64,000 nucleotides of DNA. It comes from Acytostelium subglobosum LB1. Lineage: Eukaryota; Evosea; Eumycetozoa; Acytosteliales; Acytosteliaceae. Positions 55,445 through 64,000 of the stretch are shown here, one piece after another. Position 1 is the first letter of the stretch. The number at the start of each line of letters is the position of its first letter. The position numbers and the translations under genes were made by a program. The notes beneath the pieces are model-generated. The model was not told the DNA's origin. It saw only the letters and a list, made by a program, of their open reading frames with translations, and made no database searches. The stretch covers positions 434,001 through 498,000 of the forward strand of contig NW_012236529.1 in the NCBI RefSeq assembly GCF_000787575.1. Reading direction: 5' to 3'.

Positions 55445-58400
55445 ATGTCAGAGAACTTTACTGTTAATACCTTCTTTGAGAAGATAGCCAAGGGCTTACT
55501 AAGATCGGAAGAAGGAGTTGAATATCTTCACAACCACAGAACAGCAAACAAACAATTGATCAACTTTGGAACATGGAAGTTGCTTCAGAATGGATGGGAC
55601 AACAAATCATGTCAACAACTACCAGAGATGGTAAAGAATTGGTTCCAAACCATGGTGAGTAAGTATTTCTTTCAAACAAAGCGATTGATTGATTGATTGA
55701 TTAACTTACTATTGGTATAGACAAGGACAGGGCGGTGTTTATTCAAGGCAATGACAAACAAAGTGGCGTCACGTTTGTACATTCAGCAATAAACAGAGTT
55801 GTTGAACATCTTGGAAGCAGATCAGATCCTAGTGTCGTCACTCTTGTATCATCAATCAAAGAGGCCCACGAAACTTTACACAGACTCTATCAGGCCACTG
55901 CCATCCTATCCAATGTGTTGGTACTCAAACTACACTTTAACATGAGCATGAAAGGAGATATGTTCAAATTGGTTGGTGCTAGTGTACACGTTCTAGAAGG
56001 AGACTCCACCATGCCAGTGTTGGACAATAAGGTATCCTCTGGTGTCCTCAAGTTTGAGGGTCGTGAGGTACTCTATAACATGATGGACCTATGGAACTAT
56101 CTCAAGTCTATGGACTTCACACAGCCTTTCGATCCTGACCAACATTCCAAGTTCATTCAACTGTGCGAGCTCTACTCGACCCCTGAAGAGCCCTTGACTC
56201 CAGAAGTTGTCCACCAAGCAATCAAAAAAGCATTTATAGTGGAGGATCTCAACATTGGAAGGAATACCCTGTTCAAGTTAGCTAACAGACACATACGCCA
56301 CACAATCATATCCAAGTTGAACGAACAACTATGTGGAGGAATTGACTTGAACAATGTCAAGACCTTGTCATTCTTCCAATATCCTTTCTTCCAGGAAGTA
56401 TGTAGTAATTTTTTATTACATCGATCATTCATTCAATCATTCATTCATACTTACGACAACTTATACTTATATAACTTCAGCCATGCCAATCACTGAAAGG
56501 ATTGTTAATCAATCGAGTTGTGAGTGCCTACACAACACCAGCGCTGGAGCACACTCACCCGAGCTTCAAAGAGGCTATTGGCAACATCCCAGATATGTTC
56601 TATCCAAATGGCAAAGCATCTGAAAGCATCTTAGTCCAATGCCTGGCCAGGATCAACGATAAACTCGTCCTACCAAGGCCAGAGAACTTAAACTTTATTG
56701 GAGAGGGCAAAATTGTCGAACCATTGGGGAATGGATTCAGCCTCACTCACTGTGGACATGTATGTATTAATCCCGTTTAACTAACTAAATAATCATTTTC
56801 AATTTGATAGTTTGTATACTAAATGTCCTCTATCCATTGATCTAATCAATCGATCAAACAGAAGAAGATCTGGTATGACTTGAGGACAATGCAAAAGGCC
56901 AACAAGATCCAACTTCCAGTAGGCCTGGACAGTATCCTATCCCAACTCAATACCGGTCTAGACCCAAAGTATAAGGACATCACTGCCTTTACGACAGAGT
57001 TCGAGAAGTTGAAGTTCGCGGACACTGATAAGGACTTTATTATCAACATAAGTGTATTATTGTTACCAATATCGAGCAATTGATCATACATGACTACTTA
57101 CACACTCAATCAATCAATCAATTATTAATAGTGTGACGCTATAGGGGAGATGAAAACAATTGCCAACAAGTCAATCATGATCCCTATTATGGACATTGCT
57201 ACCAAAAGATTCGAGGTGAAGATGACGCATCTTGATTTCACCGATACGTATGTTATATTAAACTATCTAAACATATAAATAATAATTAACAACAATTACT
57301 ACTTACTCCAAATAGTTTATCCAACTTGTGCAAAGATGATCGACAGTCGATAAATAAGAAACAATCATGCCAAGCTATTCTAGAGCTGGCTGGAATTGAT
57401 AAACAATTCTATTCAGTTGGTGATTACTCTGTCTTCATTACCAAAGATCAAGTATGTATTTCAAACCAATCAATCAATCAATCAATTATTCAAACAACAA
57501 ATCATACTAATAAATCAATTTTAGATGCAAGTCTTGAAGCAGAAGAACGCCATGATGAATTCTACACATGGATCAAATCGTATCCTCTCTCCTATTTCTT
57601 TGCTCAACATCGATCTATCCACACAATCAACACCATACGCCACACCGACCAAAGATAGAACCCTCTACTTGAATGATCCACAAACTCCTTCAAGCTCCAA
57701 CATCAGTACTCGTTTGGACCTCAACAATCTGAACCAACAACTCCAAAGAAATGCTGAGAGTGCCCAGGCTCAAGACAACCCTTTGACTCAAAGACCTCCA
57801 ACAACAACAACTACCACTACAACTACATCCAAAGCAACCAACAAATATGTTCTGCCATTGCCGGTGTCCAGTCCCATCAAAGTGCCAAAGAGGGACTTTA
57901 ATGTTCCAGTGCCTGAGTTTGACCTTACAGAGCCACTGAGTTTCACTGTGGCCAAGATCGGCAATGGAAAGACTATCTTTGATGGTATATATCTATCCGC
58001 TCTGTACCAGCATCATGACCTTTTATTGTTCGTATTGAACGATATTTTCCTTAAGAAAGGTAAGTTAAAGCAAGGTGTCAACAACATACTACTCAACAAA
58101 TACTAATATTAATAATAATACTCCTTACCAATTATTAGAACAAGTTGATGCCAATGGTCGACCACTGGTGGCATCCGGTGCGGCCACCTCTGGCGCTGCC
58201 AAGGGGGATGGCAAGACCAACGTGTTTGAATTGTATGTCACAGACTTGGAGCAATACTTGTTGTTCTATTTGTTTATTTTGGAGAGAACAAAGGAACTGA
58301 ACCAAATGATGGAGAAGTTGATCATGGGGTTGACATCATGTCTCAGAACCTATCAATCACCCAATGTATGTTATATCCAACTTCCTAATCATCCATCAAT

Positions 58401-59502
58401 TAATTAATTTATTGGTCAATCTCAATCTAGCATCCAATCAATAAGGTGTTGTACAAGTCAAGGATTGGTGAGGCATTACTCATTTACTACAACCATCTCC
58501 TTACCAACATGCCGAACCAAGTTCGATTCATCAATGTCCTCTCCGAGTTCTTTGTCGAGGCATCCTCCAACTTACCTTTTGTAGATTGGGTATGTACTCA
58601 TCATTCTTCATCCTAATGAATGATTGATTGGTTGATTTCTAATATCAAATCCATGGTGAATAGATATCCAAATGTCATCGACAAAGAGTACTCCTCTACT
58701 CATTGTTGAATGTAAAGTTGTTGGGTCGTGAGTTTGATCGCTCAACGAGGAACCTATTCTCTACACTTGCCAACATCACAAGAAGTGAACAAGTTGTCAA
58801 GTTGCTCATCCAAGACAGCATCAAAGACCGCGATAGTCACAATCCCAACGGTCCAATCCCTACTACAGCTGAGATTGTCGACAAGTTTGCCAAAGGTAAT
58901 ATTTAGTCATCAGTCTTGTCAGGCTGCCCCCTCCCCCTGCTCCAACATACAACTAACAACCCTCGTCACGCTATTCATTCTTTCCAGATGAGATGACATT
59001 GGTACACATACTATCCTTTGCTGGCAAAGTTGTAGTGAACAATGATGGTGCCAAAATGTTGATCGACTCTGGATTGATCAGCAAGGTTGTCAAGGTACTC
59101 GTACTCCGATCGTCAGTATTGACCAGTTCGTTCGCTCAGTTTGTCAATGCCTGCAACCAAAACTGTGATATGGCTGAGCCAATTGGACAACAACTCTCTG
59201 GAGTGCTGCCAATAATGTTCTACATTCTCCTTCAGAAGGAAAATGACAACAACATCCATCAGGCGATCTACAAAGCAGTGAAGGAGATGTGGTCCACTAC
59301 TGTTGTGGCAATGGATTTCACCATTGACCTGCTTCCAGAAGCTCTAAAGACGACACTCGACCAAAGCAAAGCCATGCAAAATCGAGAAGTCAACTTTATA
59401 TCCCAGCTACAACAGTGGAGAACAAATGTTACTGATCCTGTCAAGAAGGTTATCATGACCAAGTGCCTTAGGGATATGAACAAACGTGGCATCAATTTGT
59501 AA
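55445..59502 (+). CDS. Large helical protein, unrecognised (1093 residues)
   Basis: Eleven exons join in phase: 55445-55658, 55721-56397, 56481-56759, 56862-57053, 57132-57247, 57316-57451, 57525-58059, 58139-58365, 58431-58589, 58664-58895 and 58988-59502. No signal peptide or membrane helix. The N-terminal half (e.g. VNTFFEKIAKGLLRSEEGVE, VTFVHSAINRVVEHLGSRSD) and C-terminal half (GAKMLIDSGLISKVVKVLVL, QAIYKAVKEMWSTTVVAMDF) look all-helical, perhaps ARM/HEAT-like. They are separated by a Ser/Thr/Asn-rich linker at about 590-690 with SP/TP sites. The gene is the most intron-rich in the window. Could be a scaffold or nuclear-pore or trafficking factor, but I recognise no family. Confidence 0.8.
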
Positions 59503-59676
59503 GATTGACATAGGTATCCATCCAACAAGAATTGGCAACGTTGCCAACCAATCCAATGCATCCTCCAGCTCTCCAAGGACCCAACCAAACATCCAATAAA
59601 TGTGTTAGAATCAATGAATCCAATTGCTACAACATCCAATGATAGATTGATTGATCAATGATACGGTAAGGTGTAT

Positions 59677-61501
59677 TCAAGGACTTATACGACTACCATC
59701 AGTAGGAGTTGTAGTTGTTGAGGGGGATGTCGATGACGAGAAGGTAGTAAAAGTACTACTAATACTACTATTGATCTCGGCGAAGTAAGGATGCTCCATT
59801 GCCTCTCTGGCAGTCATACGCTCTTGAGGATCGTACCTTAATAGCTTTCCCAGAAAGTCTATTGCCAATGGATGTCCAATATCATCGTTCTCATAAGGTA
59901 TATATCTCTCAAGTGGTTTCCTCGTTGACCTAGGTGTCAGTCAATCAGTATGTTATGTTTGTTAGATTAGATGTCCATCACCAACTCTCGCCTGTCCTTG
60001 GGAAACATACGTCTTTATCATATCTTTGAGATGAGGGCCTAGCTCAAGACCATACTTGTCCAAGTACTTGTAGAGGTCTTCGCTTCCCAACACCTTGACT
60101 ATCTTTACAAGTTGATCGTCATTGTTCTCGCCATTGAAGAATGGGTCCCTGTTCAGGATCTGTTGGGAAGTTGATTAATATAATGACCTGACGGACGTGC
60201 TCGAGCCAATGATCTCCATCTCCATCTCCATCCTCAACACTTACCAATCCAGCAAACAAACAACCAAGACTCCACATATCGAGACTGTAGTCATAGTCGT
60301 ACATGTTGACCAATAGCTCGGGTGGCTTGTAATGCCTTGATGCAACCTTGATATTGTAGTTCTTGAGTGGATGGTAGAACTCGGCCAGTCCCCAATCCAA
60401 TAGATAGAGTCTCCGGCTTGAATGATCGATTGCAATGTTGTGTGGCTTGATATCTCGATGAATGATGCCCTTGGAATGAGTGTAGTCGATGGCCTTGAGC
60501 AACTCAAACATATAATACCGCAGGTCCGTGTCGTTGAGATAGTTGATCAGTTCTCTGATGTCCATGTTGTCGGCCAGTGGAAAGATCAGACTCTTCTTCC
60601 TCGATGTTGGGTCTCTGACAATGTCCAGCAACTCGATGATGTTGGGTCCACCCTTTAGATTGCGCAGGATCTTGATCTCTCGCTGAATCTTTTGTTTGAA
60701 AACTGGCTTGAGGATCTTGATCACAACGTCCTGTCCAGTCTCGGCATTGACTCCACAAAATACCTCGCTATACTTGCCCCTTCCAACCTTGTTGATAACC
60801 TCGTACTTGTCGGGAAGGCTACATTCAAGTTAGTTGATTATCCATCCGGATTGGTTCCACTGATAGATCGCAATGAACACATACCTCCAATCAAGCTTAT
60901 AATTCTCATATTCATAATACTCGCTCGGTTGCAATGAGTTGACATTGTCATAGACCCTGGCAATGTTCTTGAGTTTCCTGGGCTCAACCTGAACAATGCC
61001 TCCACCAACCTGGCTAGTTTGATTGATGAATGAGTTTGATGAGTTGCCCAAGAGTACGGGATTGTCAAAGATGCCTTGATGTCTCACGAGCTTTGACATT
61101 GAGACTACAGTCTCGGTGTGATCATTGATGTTGCCGCCAATGCCACTGCTAATCGATGAATGATGATCGCTGAACTGTTCCACGCCACTGATGTAGGCGG
61201 CTCGGCCACCGCCACGAGTGATGAGCAACGGTCGGTCCGATGACAACTCATTCGAGCTGGTGGTCCACGAGACGTGACTGTTATAATAGGTGTTGAGTTG
61301 GCGGAAGTAGGACCGGGCGATCGCCGTCGACAGCGGCCTCGTCGACCAAGGCATCAGTGAGCGGGGTTGTCCAGTGACCTTTCGCGTCAGGCCCGCCAAG
61401 CACATTGAGCAGGCGGTCAAAGCATTTCCAAATGTTACAATGAACCATATACCAACAATATACAAATATATCACTCTAATAATTAATTGTATATGGTTCA
61501 T
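59677..61501 (-). CDS. CK2-alpha-like protein kinase with hydrophobic N-terminus
   Basis: Four exons: 61501-60885, 60818-60245, 60159-60011 and 59929-59677, giving 530 residues. The kinase domain (about 207-510) is of the CK2-alpha type: [92 protein letters not shown] (DWG, the CK2 hallmark), [13 protein letters not shown] and a CK2-like C-lobe. Unlike ordinary CK2-alpha it has about 205 extra N-terminal residues that begin with a membrane-helix-like segment ([20 protein letters not shown]), then a Cys- and Arg-rich stretch. The basic cluster usually KKKKIKR is shortened to [11 protein letters not shown] infer a membrane- or mitochondria-bound CK2 paralogue. Confidence 0.85.
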
Positions 61502-62271
61502 ATCATCTATATATATTTATCTTTATCTATATATATTACAATTATTACAATTACAATGCCAGTGGCAGTCTGCTTCTATATTTGATAATGATGATTGATT
61601 GATTGATGTTTGATTATTATTATTGTACACGTAGTCATGTATTTGTAATACATGTATGTGAATGAATGAATGAATGAATGTGAATGTGAACTTGAAGGCC
61701 GATGTGTTACTAGTGTGACTCATTCATTCTTTCACTAAGTCACAAGTTGAGAGATGTACCTGGGGCTGGCGGCAAGCAACTTCATTAGTCAAGATCGCAA
61801 CAACACGCCCCACAGTCCCGCGCAATCTTTGATGTTTTCGAGTGAAACGTCCAAGATTACTTCAAAACGACAATTCGCTGGACCACGGGTGTTGTTCATA
61901 TTCATAATAAATAATCTTGGGATTGGGCACTCCATCTACCTTTGCCATCGATTTCCAAATTGGTCAACGGACTGATCTATCATCCAATCAATCAACTTTG
62001 GTCATATTACTATCGACAACATTCAGTTCCAAATCAGTAAGTCATTAATATATTCAATCAATCTATCGATCAATCAAACAGTCCACCAATATATATATTA
62101 TATTAAATTAATTACTCATCCTGCTATATATCGGATATGATTGTTGTTGTTGTTGTTGTGGGAGTTGTTGTTGGAGTTGTTGGGGATGATCATATTCGAA
62201 TGAAGGTGTCCAGATGAGTGTGTGTACCGTATGAGTGGCGGATGATTGATTGATCAAGTTGATCAAGTTGA
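61502..62271. other. Intergenic region
   Basis: 770 bases, promoter of the CK2-like gene and 3' flank of the mitochondrial carrier gene. ATATA runs and TTG repeats (about 62140-62180). The frame 61754-61975 (+) has no supporting features. Confidence 0.4.
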
Positions 62272-63369
62272 TCAAGCAGATGGCAACAACTTCATAACAA
62301 ACTCATATGCTACAAATGTTGCACCATTGGCTGGGAAGGTTCGAAGCAGACATGGCGTGAATCCTTTCCAGAAGCCCTTGAGTCCATCGACGGCGTAGAT
62401 CTTGCGCGCACAATCAATCATTCCAGTGTAGCGAGGTGGTTTCTCGCCGGACGGCATGGTCATGATGCGACTGCGTATCACGTCGAATGGGAAGTTGGTG
62501 CACCAGAAGCCGGTGCCCGCGATACCTCCGGCCAAGAAAGAGCGGCCCACTGTCATTGTGCCGTCCTCGAGTCGAAGTGCGCGGTTGGCCAACTCGTAGC
62601 ATCCAAAGTATGCCCACAGACTCGTTCGTTGAAATCCAGTGGGTATGAATGCGCGATACAATCCAACAATTCCCTCGCTCTTCAATGTCTTCTTAATGCA
62701 ATCAATCGGTCCATTATACAACTTGATACCAGAGTATTGTACCTGAAGTTTGGATTTGACTATGATTGATTGGGTTGGTGGTGATGTGGGGTGATGGGGT
62801 GGTTGGGGTGGGATGATTCCAGGTGATGGTCAGGATCATGATCACACTCATACTCAATCACTCGTTCAATCACTCTCGCTCAATCAATCACTGATTCAAA
62901 CATACCAGTCTCTATTGGAGTTGCAACGAAGCTGACGACCCAACCTGTGATCGCACCAGAGAGCATGATCTCAGGTACACTGATTGGAGTTGTAATATCT
63001 GGATGTAACTTCTTCTTTACAATCTCCATCGTACCAAACATACATGAGTTGATAATGCTCATGCCAACCATTGGTGGAGTAGCTCCCTACATTTGAAATA
63101 TGATGTATGAGTATAATGATCAAGAATGATGGATTGAATAAATGAATGAGGCATACTTTGTAGAGAGCTAGTACACCTTCTTCTTTGATGGTTGTGGACA
63201 AGCAATGGGTCAGTCCTTTGAATCTACCGGTGGTTCCCTCGGTTTGTAGTCTGACTTTCAATGTGTCGAAAGGATGACCGGCAAGAGTACAGGCGACGCC
63301 AGATGCAGCGCCTCCAATAAAGTTCCTAACTCTATCACGTGTTTGTTTGTCCAACTCTAAAGAATGCAT
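62272..63369 (-). CDS. Mitochondrial carrier family (SLC25) protein
   Basis: Three exons: 63369-63157, 63086-62906 and 62759-62272, giving 293 residues, the normal size for SLC25. Three tandem repeats each carry the P-x-[DE]-x-x-[KR] signature: HPFDTLKVRLQ (repeat 1), TPIETVKSKLQVQ (repeat 2, across the second intron) and FPFDVIRSRIM (repeat 3). Six membrane helices are implied. Repeat 1 begins NFIGGAASGVACTLAGHPFD. The overall look (RTEGTTGRFKG-like loop, FWKGFTPCLLRTFPANGATF) resembles the carnitine/acylcarnitine and basic amino-acid branch (SLC25A20/29/45), but substrate is not certain. Confidence 0.9.
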
Positions 63370-64000
63370 TGCATTTATCTTTATCTAAATATATATAAAT
63401 AATGTTTCAAAGAGATACAAGAATGAATGAATGAATGATTGGAATGAAATGATCATCATCATTTTTTTCACAAGTTTGACGAACTGATCAAAATATCTCA
63501 TCAGACAATGAATGAGTGACAGTATTTGTTTAACTTTAAAGTCAATGAAGGTAATAAATTAATTAATTATCTATTTAATAGTAATATTTAGAGTTATCTA
63601 TTTCCCAAATTGCTGAGTATACAATTGTCGTCTTTATTTGAAGGTAATTAGATTGATCTTTCAACAAAGTTCCCAATCGAACCAAACCAGGGTTACTTTG
63701 AGCATCACGACAACAAAGTATCCACAAAAATGGAACAATGGTTTTTTTAATGGCACAAGGGGTAATGCATGGGGGAAGCCTAAACCATCACTTGTGTTTG
63801 ATTCTTTTCCATCACAACACTGTTCCAAATCAATCAAACATTTCATTCAACACACATCCTTTCATTCATTCAATCAACACATCCATCTCTGACTTTGTTT
63901 TATTTGTTTGATTCGTTCACATTCCCACACACATACTCACATTCATTCAATCATTCAAGAGATAATAGACAGACAAGTGAGATAAAGTTATAAATATATA
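63370..64000. other. Intergenic region to the window edge
   Basis: 630 bases: promoter of the carrier gene at the left and probably the promoter of a plus-strand gene beyond the edge (TATAAATATATA at the last bases). The frames 63638-63892 (+) and 63661-63846 (-) are mirror shadows without motifs. Confidence 0.4.

Noticed and set aside
61754-61975. 73-codon plus-strand frame
   Set aside because: No domain, signal or splice support, and no homologue that I recognise; sits in the promoter region of the CK2-like gene.
1-64000. Mobile elements, viral fossils, CRISPR, tRNA or rRNA genes
   Set aside because: No transposase, reverse transcriptase, integrase or capsid-like frame, no long terminal or inverted repeats and no array of spaced direct repeats were seen; the many tetranucleotide runs are simple repeats.

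Overview
The window is nuclear DNA from a dictyostelid social amoeba. Three things point that way. The gene set is typical (PKA-C, Arp1, a TIG-repeat surface protein, MTIL-type and Ser/Gly-rich secreted proteins). Genes are compact, with short GT-AG introns of about 60-420 nt. Intergenic and intronic DNA is AT-rich and full of TGAT/TCAA-type tetranucleotides. Coding DNA is far richer in G+C than in Dictyostelium discoideum, so another genus (Acytostelium, Cavenderia, Heterostelium or a relative) is likelier; I cannot name the species. All exon coordinates were read from splice sites and reading-frame phase, without transcripts.

Layout: 1-16 kb holds the start of an unknown gene (-), mitochondrial glycerol-3-phosphate dehydrogenase, an MTIL-type small protein, ribosomal protein eS7, Arp1 (dynactin), two tandem lysozyme-like secreted proteins, a kinase joined to a GNAT-like domain, and glutaryl-CoA dehydrogenase with a tiny last exon. 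16-31 kb holds a possible 31-residue microprotein, YIPF5, a large TIG protein, an ING PHD-finger protein, an AT-rich orphan, proteasome ATPase Rpt5, a possible spliced 56-residue protein, a zinc-finger protein, two secreted or surface proteins, an ill-resolved gene and a DUSP-like protein. 31-46 kb holds PKA-C, a short-chain dehydrogenase, a coiled-coil protein, a Gln-rich secreted protein, exocyst Sec8, a Sec14 protein, a structured non-coding segment, mitochondrial NDP kinase and an EF-hand protein with a Pro/Gly/Gln-rich N-terminus. 46-64 kb holds a LysM-TLDc protein, two tweety-like membrane proteins flanking an F-box/LRR-like gene, an unrecognised 1093-residue protein, a CK2-alpha-like kinase with a hydrophobic N-terminus and a mitochondrial carrier.

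This is ordinary gene-dense chromosome, not an operon or island. Neighbours share no pathway apart from the two tandem or near-tandem duplications. Trafficking genes (YIPF5, Sec8, Sec14), signalling genes (PKA-C, CK2-like, kinase-GNAT) and mitochondrial enzymes are simply interspersed. I see no transposon, tRNA, rRNA or CRISPR. Two places with N bases (32322; 36758-36759) and one 4-base duplication (about 52784-52792) break host reading frames, and the first two look like assembly flaws.
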